Source: an uncultured Gammaproteobacteria bacterium
Lineage (GTDB): Bacteria; Pseudomonadota; Gammaproteobacteria; Pseudomonadales; Pseudohongiellaceae
Assembly (NCBI GenBank): GCA_903837345.1
Contig: CAILUG010000038.1
Coordinates: 28,376 to 92,375 of the forward strand
Length of the DNA stretch: 64,000 nucleotides
Direction: 5' to 3'
Both the position numbers and the translations under genes were made by a program. The notes beneath the pieces are model-generated. The model worked only from the letters and a program-made list of their open reading frames with translations, ran no database searches and was not told the origin of the DNA. Positions 26,712 to 35,549 of the stretch are shown here, in pieces. The stretch's first letter is position 1; the number at the start of each line of letters is the position of its first letter.

Positions 26712-27605
26712 TTATTTTGCCGCGCTTTTTTTGGTGTGCTTGGCAAAGAATGCGTAGATGGATTGCTGACTGGCTGTAATCACCGGGCCGTGGGTAATGC
26801 CTTTGAGTTCCACGTATTCGTGCTCGACGCCGAGTTCGTCCATTGACGCCACCCAGGTGTGGGAAGTTGCCACCGGCACCACTTCGTCAATGTCGCCATG
26901 CACCACCATCACAGGCACGCCGGCGGCCTTCAGTTTCTTCAAAGGCTCAGCCCGGCCATCCATCATCAGGAACGCGGCTGGTGCCACTGGCGCAATCGCC
27001 GCCCAGATATCGGCGTGTTTGGCGCCCAGATAGTAGGTGCCTGCACCGCCCATCGAATGGCCGGTGAGGTAGATGCGGTGATCATCAACCTTGAACTCCT
27101 TGCGCATCATCGCGAGCACATTCATCACGTCGTTCTCGCTGTATACCTGCAACTTCTCGGGCGGAATCGCATTCGGGTCTTCCGGAGCGCCCGGACGTTT
27201 CATACTGATAACCGGGGAGCCATACCAGCCGCTGACGTTGTAGCCCATGGGTGCGGCCAGCACGTAGCCACCCTCTTCAGCAAGATCAACCGCCGTTTTG
27301 TTGCACATGATCTGCGGCCCGGCACCAAAGCCATGCAAGGCGATGATCATCGGTGCCGGTTTGTCGGTCTTGATTTTCGAAGAAGCAAACACACAGTAGT
27401 GCAGATCTTCGTTGGTGTCGGCGAAATGATAGGTGCGATCCTGGGCGCGGGGATCCATGGTAAAACTGCTGCGTCCAGTACCAGGACCTGGCCCCGGACC
27501 AGGCCCAGGCGGTTGCGCTGTTGCCAACATCGGAGCCAGTGTCAGCGCCACAATTGTCAAGGTTGTGAAAGTGATCGCTTTAACGCTACTAAAAACGGGT
27601 TTCAT
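26712..27605 (-). CDS. Secreted esterase of the PHB depolymerase/prolyl oligopeptidase-like type
   Basis: A 297-residue exported alpha/beta hydrolase. The signal peptide ends MLATAQ and is followed by an unusual Pro-Gly dipeptide run (about residues 32-42), encoded by a low-complexity CCNGGN stretch near 27480-27515. The catalytic set is visible: the oxyanion loop ALHGFGAGP, the nucleophile Ser in GHSMGG, Asp in HGDIDEVVP and His in GITHGP. It should cleave ester bonds of small or polymeric substrates in the periplasm or outside. A flavin reductase-like gene follows 19 nt away. Confidence 0.82.
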   Translation of the reverse strand: MKPVFSSVKAITFTTLTIVALTLAPMLATAQPPGPGPGPGPGTGRSSFTMDPRAQDRTYHFADTNEDLHYCVFASSKIKTDKPAPMIIALHGFGAGPQIMCNKTAVDLAEEGGYVLAAPMGYNVSGWYGSPVISMKRPGAPEDPNAIPPEKLQVYSENDVMNVLAMMRKEFKVDDHRIYLTGHSMGGAGTYYLGAKHADIWAAIAPVAPAAFLMMDGRAEPLKKLKAAGVPVMVVHGDIDEVVPVATSHTWVASMDELGVEHEYVELKGITHGPVITASQQSIYAFFAKHTKKSAAK

Positions 27606-27721
27606 GGTCCGACTCCATTTTGATTATTCTTGTACGGCTTCATCAGGTTCCAGCTCAGTCAGAGCAACTGGTTCCATACCCGGCAGATATTACACTGGAT
27701 CAAAGTGGTCTGAGAAAAATT

Positions 27722-27762
27722 TGAGTCAGAGTCAAAATGGCAGGGAGTGCGACTCTGACTCC
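27722..27762. repeat. Palindromic copy of the GTCAGAGTCGA element
   Basis: GAGTCAGAGTC (27723-27733) and GACTCTGACTC (27751-27761) pair perfectly around 17 nt. The core is the same as the element at 185-296. It sits 5 nt before the end of the cytochrome b561 gene and could help end its transcript. Confidence 0.65.
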
Positions 27763-27766
27763 GCTT

Positions 27767-28309
27767 TCACTTGAACGGCAGCATGCGCTGCAAGGTATTG
27801 TCCCGCTGTATGTAGTGATGAAACAAAGCGGCGAGTGCGTGCAGGCCTATCAAAAAATAACCGGCGGTGCCGATGAATTCGTGCACCTGCTTGAGCTGAT
27901 CGGCCAGTGACTCGTTTTCCTGCACCAGCGCCGGCAATTCCAGTCCGAACAACGGAATTGATTCCCCCTCGGCGCTGAGCAGGGCCCAACCCAGCAACGG
28001 CATGGCAATCATCAGGGCATACAAAGCCACGTGCACCAGCTGCCCAAGCAATTGCTGCCATTTGGGTGGTAGCGGCTGAATGACAGGAGTGGCCGACACC
28101 AGCCGCGCTACCAGCCGGATACACACCAGCACCCCCACCGACAAGCCGAGCATGTAGTGCCAGGTCTTCATCGCTTCGCGCGGGACGCTGTCTTTTGGAA
28201 AAATGCCTCTCAATTCCATGGCGGCATAAACAGCCGCGAGCAGCAACAACATCACCCAGTGCAGCCCAATGAGCAGCGGTGCAAATCTTTGTGAGTTTTG
28301 GTTGGTCAC
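27767..28309 (-). CDS. Cytochrome b561 family membrane protein
   Basis: A 180-residue, four-helix inner-membrane dihaem cytochrome of the b561 type. Candidate haem ligands are the His residues of GLHW (helix 1), the WHYMLG segment, the VHVALY segment (helix 3) and VHEFIG/GLHALAALFHHY (helix 4). It passes electrons between quinol and periplasmic partners. It resembles the b561 protein at 62970-63536, and both end in the HHY-x-x-x-D-x-x-L-x-x-M-x-P motif. Beside periplasmic quinoproteins it may feed or drain their electrons. Confidence 0.88.
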   Translation of the reverse strand: MTNQNSQRFAPLLIGLHWVMLLLLAAVYAAMELRGIFPKDSVPREAMKTWHYMLGLSVGVLVCIRLVARLVSATPVIQPLPPKWQQLLGQLVHVALYALMIAMPLLGWALLSAEGESIPLFGLELPALVQENESLADQLKQVHEFIGTAGYFLIGLHALAALFHHYIQRDNTLQRMLPFK

Positions 28310-28447
28310 AGGAAATTCCCTTGTTGATTACGCAGTGCTGCCAATGCTGCGCGCATCATTCAATCAAGTAAGTGCCCCAACGAACAGAATCAAAAATGGC
28401 GTTCCATAATTGCTTGTTTGCCGTGCAAGGGAACACGGCATCATTTG

Positions 28448-29806
28448 TCAATGCTTCTGATGCATGTAGATGGCACGCTCATGCGAGAAAGCCTTGAAAC
28501 CGAAGAAGCCGTGATAACTGCCGGTGCCGCTCTGGTTGACGCCGCCGAACGGCAACTGGTTTTCCAGGTAATGCGAGAAAATGCCATTGATGGTGACACC
28601 GCCTGAGGAGGTGCGCTGCAACAGCTTGTTGATATTGGCCTGGTCATTGCTGTAAATGTAGAGCGCCAGCGGTTTGTCACGCTCGTTGAGGTAGGCTACT
28701 ACTTCATCAATGTTGTGGTAGGTCATGACCGGAATCAGTGGCCCGAAAATTTCTTCCTGCATGATCAGCATGTCGGGTGTGACATGGGTGAGCAGTGTTG
28801 GATGGATGGTGCGGTCGGCTGCTTCCAGCACGCCGCCAACAGCAACGCGGGCGCCCTTGGCCACGGCGTCATCAAACAGCCGCTGGATGCGCGCGAAATT
28901 CTGCGGATTGACGATCTGGGCGATACTGTCTTTCTTGATGCTGCCGTCTGCGTTATACAGGCTCTGTTTGACCTTGGCCTGAAACGCGGCGATCAAGCCG
29001 GCCTGCTGCTGCGGCTTGATAAACACGTAGTCCGGGCAGATACAGGCCTGCCCGCCATTGAACTGCTTGGCCCCGGCCAGATCCGCGCCAATCTTCTGCA
29101 CATCGGCGCCGTCATCGACGATGACCGGCGACTTGCCGCCCAATTCCAGCGTCACACTCGCCAGGTGCTTCGCTGCCGCAGCCATCACCAGCTTGCCGAC
29201 CCGTGTGCTGCCGGTAAAGAAAATGTGATTGAACGGCAAAGCGAGCAAAGCAGTGGCCACCTCGACCTCACCTTCGAACACAGCCACTTCGTTTTCATCA
29301 AAAGCTTCGCTGATGATCTTCGCGGCCACGCTGGCCGTGGCCGGGCACAAGTCGGTGAGCTTGACGATGCAGCAGTTGCCGGCGGCAACAGCCGCTGCCA
29401 GCGGACCCAGCACCAGCCCCAGCGGGAAATTCCACGGACCCAGGATCAGACACAGACCGCGCGCTTCCAACACGATCTGCGCTTTGTCCTCCTTGTTCAT
29501 GGAGGGCACCACGTCCACCGGCGTCATCCAGGCGTCGAGATTGTTGATGTTCCGCTCGATATTGGCAACAACGTTGGCCACTTCAGTGATGCGTATTTCG
29601 TGTTCGGGCTTGCGCGTGTCCTGTTTCACTGCGGCCACGATGGCATCGCTGTGAGCCACCACCGCGGCTTTGAGTTTCTGCAGTTTGGCCTTGCGCTGTT
29701 CGGCCGAAGACGCTTTCACTTCCCATTGATGCTCGCGCTGAAGCGCAAAGATCCGGGCTATTTCAGTGGATACGCCTTGGGTATTTTGTGGGGTTGGGCT
29801 GGACAT
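28448..29806 (-). CDS. NAD(P)-dependent aldehyde dehydrogenase (coniferyl-aldehyde dehydrogenase-like)
   Basis: A 452-residue class 3-like aldehyde dehydrogenase. The active-site Glu is in TLELGGKSP, the Cys in NGGQACICPDY, the Asn in ILGPWNFPL, and a C-terminal membrane-type or aromatic tail is in YHGFFGFKAFSHER. The length and the ACICPDY context match the CalB group, which oxidises coniferyl and long-chain aldehydes. ATG 29806 is preceded by AAGGA. Located in the cytoplasm, it could complete oxidation of aldehydes made by the periplasmic quinoproteins nearby. An imperfect hairpin at 28419-28440 follows its stop. Confidence 0.88.
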   Translation of the reverse strand: MSSPTPQNTQGVSTEIARIFALQREHQWEVKASSAEQRKAKLQKLKAAVVAHSDAIVAAVKQDTRKPEHEIRITEVANVVANIERNINNLDAWMTPVDVVPSMNKEDKAQIVLEARGLCLILGPWNFPLGLVLGPLAAAVAAGNCCIVKLTDLCPATASVAAKIISEAFDENEVAVFEGEVEVATALLALPFNHIFFTGSTRVGKLVMAAAAKHLASVTLELGGKSPVIVDDGADVQKIGADLAGAKQFNGGQACICPDYVFIKPQQQAGLIAAFQAKVKQSLYNADGSIKKDSIAQIVNPQNFARIQRLFDDAVAKGARVAVGGVLEAADRTIHPTLLTHVTPDMLIMQEEIFGPLIPVMTYHNIDEVVAYLNERDKPLALYIYSNDQANINKLLQRTSSGGVTINGIFSHYLENQLPFGGVNQSGTGSYHGFFGFKAFSHERAIYMHQKH

Positions 29807-29953
29807 CAGTGATCCTTTATATAATTCAGTGCAGATGCGCAACTATGCAGGTAAGTGGTTTGTTTCTCAAGTTCGCGACGGTGTTCATGAGCGAATGGAG
29901 AAAGTTGCGGCAGCATCAGCGGGAATGGCAAGAAGGATCTGTAGAACGCTACG

Positions 29954-31654
29954 CTACCAACTCATCGTTGCGATGCGTTTTTGGCGCTGCTTTTCGAGTT
30001 TTTTCCTGTTGTTCAGCAAATGGCGATACCACTCCAAACGGCTGGCGATATGCTGCGACAACAGTCGGTTGGAGGCGACATACCGGTAGGCATTGCGGCG
30101 CAGCTTGTCCCTGACTTTGAACAGCTCCACCAGCCGCTGAAACTGCCTGGAGAACTCGTGCACGTCATGAAACAGCAAGCCGGTCTTGCCGGCTTCTATG
30201 GTATCTGCATATACAGCAGGGCTGGCAAGTGCCACAGCGCCATGCGCGGCGGCCTCGATAAATTTGAGGTCGGATTTCATGACATTGAACTCTGTATCCG
30301 CCAAAGGCAGCAGTGCGATATCCGAGTCTGCCAGAATTTCGCAATAACGGTCATAGGGGCACATCGGAGTGAATCTTTTGTCCCGTGTTTGCAGGGCATC
30401 GAAGAAGGCCAGGTCGTGAATCACTTCGAAGCGGATACGCCCTGCATTGCGCTTGATGAGCTCATTGATGGCGGGCATCAGGGGTTCCCAGTCCTGCTCC
30501 CGGTTGAGCGCTCCAAAAAAAACTGTGAGTGGTGCATCAGTTTCGGCAATGTCGCGCAACGTTGGCAGTTCTTTCAGCTGGTTCGGGAATACTGCCACTT
30601 CCGGATTGAATTGCCGGAAATAATTGCCAAGTGCCGGTGTGCTGGTTTGCACCGCATGCGCATACCTGAACTCCAGGTAATTCTTTTCTTCAATGCCAGG
30701 CCAGCGCAATGGATGATCGTCGAACTCGGCTATCACCAGGTAACCGGCATTAACCACTTTTTCAATCAGCGCCAAATCAGAATATTTCAGGATTGGACGT
30801 TGCAAAATGAATATCTTGTCGCTGACAGTCGTTTTCGGCAAGCTGGCAATGCCCACTTCCTGGATCACCTCAATGCCGGGGATGGTCACAAGACATTCAT
30901 TGACGTGAATGATACGCACATCATTGCAAGCTGCTTGTGTCGGGATCATCAGGCTTTGCACCAGCATTGATGCGGTGACAGGAATGCGTGTGGCTCGTAC
31001 CACAAATTGCAGGATACCGGCGTGTGTCTGGAATCTGGCTTTGTCAAAGTTCAGGGCTTCCAGAGCCGGCTCCAAAGCCTGGTAAAAGTCTTTGAATCCG
31101 GCTTCGTCAAAACGACGCCCCCGGACTTCGAACACCACCAGTCCGGCCGCTTCAAACATTTCACTAACAGTGTCCAGCGTGAAAAAGCGCAGATGGGTGC
31201 GATCCAGCAGACCTTCATCACGGTAGCGCCAACTGCCCTGCATAAGCCCGGCCAGTATGCTCCAGTGCTGCACATTGGGAATGCAGGCCAGCACTACCCC
31301 ATCCGGCTTGAGCAGGGGTACCTGGGCAGCCAGCAACGCCCACGGATCATTGAGATGTTCAAGGACATTGCCATAAACAAGGCAGTCCACGGAGCCGCGT
31401 TTGAGGCGAAACACCGAAGGAGAAAATTCCTCCACATTGCCGGACCAGACTTGATCAAGATGCTGCCTTGCCTTCTCCGCAATGCTCTCATCAAGTTCCA
31501 CTCCCAAATAGCGACAGGCTGGATTGGAGCGTTTGTAGGCAGCTCCCAACTGCCCGGCGGCACAGCCTATTTCCAGCACCGTCGCCGCATTGCCCGGAAT
31601 CAGCCGCAACAAGTCCGGATTTATGCGGTGGTGGTAATCGGCGTTCTCTGGCAT
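29954..31654 (-). CDS. Methyltransferase-glycosyltransferase fusion protein
   Basis: A 566-residue two-domain protein. The N-terminal half (about 10-220) is a class I SAM methyltransferase with VLEIGCAAGQLG as motif I, VDCLVYGNVLEHL and a D-R-T-H-L-R-F-F-T block. The C-terminal half (about 235-545) is a GT4-like glycosyltransferase fold with FFGALNREQDW, IALLPLADTEFN..KSDLKFIEAAAHG and GKTGLLF. It likely modifies and extends a surface glycan. The start is uncertain: ATG 31654 gives the usual methyltransferase N-terminus, but ATG 31726 is also in frame. No operon partner adjoins it. Confidence 0.82.
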   Translation of the reverse strand: MPENADYHHRINPDLLRLIPGNAATVLEIGCAAGQLGAAYKRSNPACRYLGVELDESIAEKARQHLDQVWSGNVEEFSPSVFRLKRGSVDCLVYGNVLEHLNDPWALLAAQVPLLKPDGVVLACIPNVQHWSILAGLMQGSWRYRDEGLLDRTHLRFFTLDTVSEMFEAAGLVVFEVRGRRFDEAGFKDFYQALEPALEALNFDKARFQTHAGILQFVVRATRIPVTASMLVQSLMIPTQAACNDVRIIHVNECLVTIPGIEVIQEVGIASLPKTTVSDKIFILQRPILKYSDLALIEKVVNAGYLVIAEFDDHPLRWPGIEEKNYLEFRYAHAVQTSTPALGNYFRQFNPEVAVFPNQLKELPTLRDIAETDAPLTVFFGALNREQDWEPLMPAINELIKRNAGRIRFEVIHDLAFFDALQTRDKRFTPMCPYDRYCEILADSDIALLPLADTEFNVMKSDLKFIEAAAHGAVALASPAVYADTIEAGKTGLLFHDVHEFSRQFQRLVELFKVRDKLRRNAYRYVASNRLLSQHIASRLEWYRHLLNNRKKLEKQRQKRIATMSW

Positions 31655-31794
31655 TGAGGTCGGCAGCTCTCCTGTACACGTGCTATTTGTAGCGCAGGCC
31701 TGACATGGAGTAAAAAGAAATCTCATGCATCCCAATGGCCGACAATGACAAACACACCATGTTCGGTCAGGTGTTTTACGACGGCCGGCAATGT

Positions 31795-31834
31795 GACTCT
31801 GACACCTGTTTCAGCACTGACACCTGTTTCAGCA
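31795..31834. repeat. GACTCTGACACC element with an 18-bp tandem duplication
   Basis: An 18-bp unit, CTGACACCTGTTTCAGCA, is repeated perfectly at 31799-31816 and 31817-31834, led by a GTGACTCTGACACC copy of the interspersed-element core. It lies immediately after the stop (31838) of the AI-2E family gene. Confidence 0.7.
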
Positions 31835-31837
31835 AAC

Positions 31838-32893
31838 CTACGCAGCCCATTCACGCCAGACAGCGGTGGCGATGGCGAGTACGACAGGGCCTATGATGAG
31901 CCCGACCAGCCCGAAAGCAGCCAGCCCACCAACGACCCCGAACATTACCAACAGGAAGGGCAACTGGGTGGATGTGCTGATCAGTAGCGGGCGCAGAATA
32001 TTGTCCGTCGGGTGCACGATCAATACACCCCACGTGAACAGGCCTAGCGCCAGCCACAAGTGTCCGGTAGCTGCCAGCCAGGCGCTGGCTGCTCCCCAGA
32101 TCAGGAAGGTACCCACCACCGGGATGATGGAGGCGATCGCCGTCAACACGCCCAACAATACCGGGGCCTCTACACGAAACAATGCAAAGCCAATACCTGC
32201 AATCGCTCCCTGGGCAATTGCGGTAACCAGCAAACCAAAGATTGCAGACTTGAGCATCGCTCCAGCCACATCGAGATAGCGGGCGAGTCTTTGCGCAAAG
32301 AACCGGTCAACAACGCGCGCAGCCTGCCTGACAATCTCGTCACCATCCCGATAGCAAAAGTAGATGCTGAGTATCATTACCAACAATTTGATTGCGTTGC
32401 GCCCCAGCTCGCTGGCGATGGCAAGCAGTTCAACGTGCAGCCGTTGCACCGCATCCATCAGCGTTGTTCGAATCAGCAGCGGATCCGTCATGTAATGGTC
32501 TATGGCCTGTTGGAGTGCTTCACCAACCCACGGCAACCGGTGCACGAAGGGCGGCAGCACTATGGTCCCGGCAGCCCGGTATGCCACCAGGCCCTCATAG
32601 GCGCTGGTTGCTTCTTCTGTCAGCAGCACCACGAGGTAGACCAGCGGACCGACCAGCGCGATACCTACCAGCGCAGTCATAAGGAGAGCAGCAACGGAGT
32701 TGCGGCCACGACACAGTCTCCTCACGTACCGATTCAGGGGCCAGCTGGTGTAGGCGACGATTGCAGCCCATAGCAGCGGAGTCAGGAACGGAAGCAGGAT
32801 AATCACACACATAACCGCGAGGACAATCAGCAATGCCCAAAGCGACCCGCTGAGTGCCCTGGGCAAAGGTTCCAACCCGTTTTTGCTCGTCAT
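31838..32893 (-). CDS. AI-2E family transporter (PerM/YdiK type)
   Basis: A 351-residue polytopic membrane protein with about eight helices. The family features are an N-terminal hydrophobic pair (LLPFLTPLLWAAIVAYTSWPL), a long soluble segment in the middle, a G-x-x-x-A-I-A-x-G-I-G-F-A-L-F stretch and the late block IPVVGTFLIWG with L-P-F-L-L-V-M-F-G-V-V-G-G. Members export AI-2 or act as Na+/H+ antiporters. ATG 32893 is used; the frame runs to 32989 through a GTGTGCGC/GCGCACAC inverted repeat and is less likely. Confidence 0.85.
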   Translation of the reverse strand: MTSKNGLEPLPRALSGSLWALLIVLAVMCVIILLPFLTPLLWAAIVAYTSWPLNRYVRRLCRGRNSVAALLMTALVGIALVGPLVYLVVLLTEEATSAYEGLVAYRAAGTIVLPPFVHRLPWVGEALQQAIDHYMTDPLLIRTTLMDAVQRLHVELLAIASELGRNAIKLLVMILSIYFCYRDGDEIVRQAARVVDRFFAQRLARYLDVAGAMLKSAIFGLLVTAIAQGAIAGIGFALFRVEAPVLLGVLTAIASIIPVVGTFLIWGAASAWLAATGHLWLALGLFTWGVLIVHPTDNILRPLLISTSTQLPFLLVMFGVVGGLAAFGLVGLIIGPVVLAIATAVWREWAA

Positions 32894-33076
32894 TTCCGCA
32901 TCCCGATTGAGCACCCTTGAGCGGGCGCCCTCCAAAGCAGCGGTATTGTGTGCGCTGGCACACATCCCGGTATGTACGCGTGCGCACACACCGGCAATCA
33001 GGGAAATAACTTTGTAGTCTTGCTTGATCCACCAGCAAGGTCTGCCAGAGCAAGGAAGTATCGCGCAACGCTTTTG

Positions 33077-33724
33077 CTACAGCCTGGGGTTGCCACTGTG
33101 CCACTTGACCGAAAGTTCCATCCCGCTGCCGATGGGTAACAATGCTGTTTGCATGTCAGGCAGTTGGTGCACGGCAGCGCGATAACGTCTTACATCCTCG
33201 CGTACTGTGGAGGGCTCGATCATGTTGTCGGCCACGATAATGCCTTCGTCGGCCAGCTTCGGATACACGGCGTGCAGGCAGGGCACATACATCTCTTTCC
33301 AGATATCCAGCAGCACCAGGTCGAACGTGCCATTGTCAGCCGCTATCAACGCCAGCGCATCGCCCAGCCGAAAGTCCACCACACTGGCCAGCCCGGCTTT
33401 GACTATCATGTCGCGCGCGTACTTTTGTTTGTAGTCGGCCAGATCCATGGTGACCAATGAGGCTCCGGTTTGCCTGGCCGCATCGGCCAGAAACAGCGTT
33501 GAGTAACCGTAGCTGGTGCCGAGCTCCAGAATGCGGCGCGGGCGTTTGGCGATAACCAGCCCGTGCAGAAACTCCCCGGCTTCCGGGCCAACCGGCAACA
33601 GGAATTCGTCACGCCGCGCGTGCATGCCACTATTGCCCAGCGCTTGCAACTTGATGTGCTCGTCATTCATGCGGCGCTGATAGTCGGCAAAAACGGCTGC
33701 TACTGCTGCATCGGAAAAGTTCAT
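33077..33724 (-). CDS. O-methyltransferase (class I SAM-dependent, family 3)
   Basis: A 215-residue cytoplasmic methyltransferase of the catechol/caffeoyl-CoA O-methyltransferase type. Motif I is ILELGTSYGYSTLFLA, the adenine-binding region is VTMDLADYK, and the metal/substrate segment is FDLVLLDIWKEMYVPCL followed by GIIVADNM. It transfers a methyl group from SAM to a hydroxyl. The family usually needs Mg2+ bound by an Asp pair; the LLDIW Asp and VADN Asp-Asn fit. It is divergent from the small exported protein at 33933. Confidence 0.85.
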   Translation of the reverse strand: MNFSDAAVAAVFADYQRRMNDEHIKLQALGNSGMHARRDEFLLPVGPEAGEFLHGLVIAKRPRRILELGTSYGYSTLFLADAARQTGASLVTMDLADYKQKYARDMIVKAGLASVVDFRLGDALALIAADNGTFDLVLLDIWKEMYVPCLHAVYPKLADEGIIVADNMIEPSTVREDVRRYRAAVHQLPDMQTALLPIGSGMELSVKWHSGNPRL

Positions 33725-33861
33725 TGTGTGCTCCCCATATAGTGGTATGAAGTATACCGGGTTTTACGGACACCTTGATTCGGGGCCGGGTTGGGGTAGC
33801 CAGGAAATTGGCGAACAAGTCAGGCTCGGGTCAAATGGAAAGGGGTGTTATCCTTCCGGTG

Positions 33862-33899
33862 CCCACAGAATATTCCTTGAACCAGGAATATTCTGTGGG
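33862..33899. promoter_or_regulatory. Perfect 16-bp inverted repeat upstream of the 33933 gene
   Basis: CCCACAGAATATTCCT (33862-33877) and its exact complement (33884-33899) flank a 6-nt loop, 33 nt before the ATG at 33933. There is no U-tract, so this is not a standard terminator. It could be a dimeric repressor operator or an RNA stem in the leader that controls translation. Confidence 0.5.
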
Positions 33900-33932
33900 A
33901 AAATCCGGCCACCCCACTCAAGGAGAAGACCC

Positions 33933-34262
33933 ATGCATAAGATCTTTCGTAGTTTGATTCTGGCTACACTGTCCGCCGGTACCCTGCTGATGACGGTGCC
34001 GGCTGTTGCGGCGGACGCTGCCACCGCAGCGGCAGCACATTATTCCGTGGAGACCACCCTCGTGGGCAAGATGCTCGACGATCCGGCAGCCGATGCGATT
34101 CTCAAGAAAATGATCCCGACGGTATATGCCAACGACATGTTCAAGACGATGGGCCGAGAATCGACACTGAAAGCCATTCAGCAATTCGAGCCTGAAGCGC
34201 TCAACGATGCCAACCTGGCCAAGCTGCAGGCTGAACTTAACAAGATCCCTGGCAAGGGCTGA
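33933..34262 (+). CDS. Small exported protein of unknown function
   Basis: A 109-residue secreted protein. ATG 33933 has AAGGAG 7-8 nt upstream, and the longer frame to 33726 runs through the inverted repeat. The signal peptide ends PAVAAD. The mature part has a compact pattern, V-G-x-M-L-D-D-P-A-A-x-A-I-L-K-K, then TLKAIQQF-P-EAL, ending in LNKIPGKG. To my recollection, similar modules are found attached to secreted esterases and glycosidases, so this may be a stand-alone version; that is inference. It is 13 nt ahead of an MBL-fold hydrolase gene and probably forms an operon with it. Confidence 0.7.
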   Translation: MHKIFRSLILATLSAGTLLMTVPAVAADAATAAAAHYSVETTLVGKMLDDPAADAILKKMIPTVYANDMFKTMGRESTLKAIQQFEPEALNDANLAKLQAELNKIPGKG

Positions 34263-34275
34263 GACGCAACCTACC

Positions 34276-35244
34276 ATGAAGAGATTTGCGCTCGCTGTCT
34301 TGACGCTGTTGATGTACTCGGCCTTGAACGCGGCCGATGCGCCGGCAGCGCGGCCTGCCAATCAGTTCATCACGCTGGGCACGCATGGCGGCCCCGTGTC
34401 GGATCGCAATCGTTCCGAACCTGCCAACGCGCTGGTGGTCGGCCAGTCGGTGTATCTGATTGATGCCGGTGACGGCGCAGTGCAACAGATGGCGCGTGCC
34501 GGGTTGTCGCTGGCCGCCGTGCGAGCGGTGTTCATCAGCCATATCCACATCGATCACACCGGTGGCCTGTTTGCGGTGTTGGGGCTGCGTCACCAGATGG
34601 GAGTGCAGGGCAAGCTGCAGGTATACGGACCGCCGGGTATCAAGGCGATGGTGGATGGGCTCGTGGCCGCCATCGTGCCCGAGGCGGAATCCGGCTACGG
34701 CGTAGCTGGCGAGGATTACGTCCCGCCGCAGAACACCGTGGAGGTGAGCGAGCTGCGCGATGGCGCCAGCCTCAAGCTCGACGGGTTAAGCGTGACCGCC
34801 GCAGAAAACACGCACTACAGTTTTCCCAAAGGCAGCGACATGGACCGGCGCTTTGGCTCGCTGTCCTTCCGCTTCGACCTGTCCGACCGGTCTATCGTGT
34901 ACACCGGCGATACCGGGCCGAGCGACGCCGTAATTACACTGGCGCGCGGCGCCGACTTGCTGGTTACCGAACTGGCCGATCCGGCATTCGCCGAGACCTT
35001 CGTATCCAGCGGGCCGGGCCCGCAACCCAAGCGCGCGCGGGAAATGCACGACCACATGATCAATCATCACATAAGCCCGGACCAGGTCGGGCAGATGGCG
35101 GCCAAGGCCAAAGTTCATCGGGTGGTGATTACGCATCTGGTCGCGGGCCGCGACCCCAATATCGATACGGCGCCGTTCGTTGCCGGTGTGCACAAGTGGT
35201 TTGAAGGGCCGGTGGAAATCGCCGTGGATCTGAATCGCTATTGA
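34276..35244 (+). CDS. Exported MBL-fold hydrolase (RNase Z/arylsulfatase AtsA-like)
   Basis: A 322-residue secreted metallo-hydrolase. The signal peptide ends ALNAAD. The zinc motif is S-H-I-H-I-D-H-T-G-G, with further His/Asp ligands in TAAENTHYS, Y-T-G-D-T-G-P and VITHLV. The fold and the long insertion between ligands match the class II/AtsA-like branch, which includes arylsulfatases, phosphodiesterases and lactonases. Periplasmic export rules out tRNA processing. The start ATG is 14 nt from the upstream stop. The reaction is uncertain. Confidence 0.82.
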   Translation: MKRFALAVLTLLMYSALNAADAPAARPANQFITLGTHGGPVSDRNRSEPANALVVGQSVYLIDAGDGAVQQMARAGLSLAAVRAVFISHIHIDHTGGLFAVLGLRHQMGVQGKLQVYGPPGIKAMVDGLVAAIVPEAESGYGVAGEDYVPPQNTVEVSELRDGASLKLDGLSVTAAENTHYSFPKGSDMDRRFGSLSFRFDLSDRSIVYTGDTGPSDAVITLARGADLLVTELADPAFAETFVSSGPGPQPKRAREMHDHMINHHISPDQVGQMAAKAKVHRVVITHLVAGRDPNIDTAPFVAGVHKWFEGPVEIAVDLNRY

Positions 35245-35326
35245 AGTGAATTATCAGGGACTGACCACAATTTCCCTGGGAATGTGATGTTAGAAGAGAA
35301 AGTGACCCCTATTTCGCTTCAGGGAT

Positions 35327-35539
35327 TCAAGCAGCCACACTTACATACTCGACACGGCTGTTGGGTGCAGGAATTGTCAGCCCGTCAGCACGCATCCCTT
35401 CGATATGGAATTCAATTGCTTCCCGGATGTGCTGTTCAACATCGACGAGCGTATCTCCTGTGGCGATGCAGCCTGGCAGGTCAGGAACATAGGCACTGAA
35501 ATTGGTTTCGGTTTGCTCAATGACAATTGCATAGCGCAT
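35327..35539 (-). CDS. hicB: HicB antitoxin
   Basis: A 70-residue HicB-family antitoxin with the degraded RNase H-like fold: MRYAIVIEQTETNFSAYVPDLPGCIATGDT, then EAIEFHIEGM. It binds and blocks HicA. It lacks a long C-terminal DNA-binding domain, so repression of the operon may be weak or rely on the complex. It follows hicA with a 10-nt gap. Confidence 0.9.
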   Translation of the reverse strand: MRYAIVIEQTETNFSAYVPDLPGCIATGDTLVDVEQHIREAIEFHIEGMRADGLTIPAPNSRVEYVSVAA

Positions 35540-35549
35540 GGCTTTCTCC

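Noticed and set aside
28419..28440. Hairpin TGCCGTG/CACGGCA after the aldehyde dehydrogenase stop
   Set aside because: Short stem without a clear U-tract on the minus strand; too weak to list as a terminator.
28715..29812. A 365-residue plus-strand frame
   Set aside because: It is antisense to the aldehyde dehydrogenase gene, which has full catalytic motifs; no family features in the antisense product.
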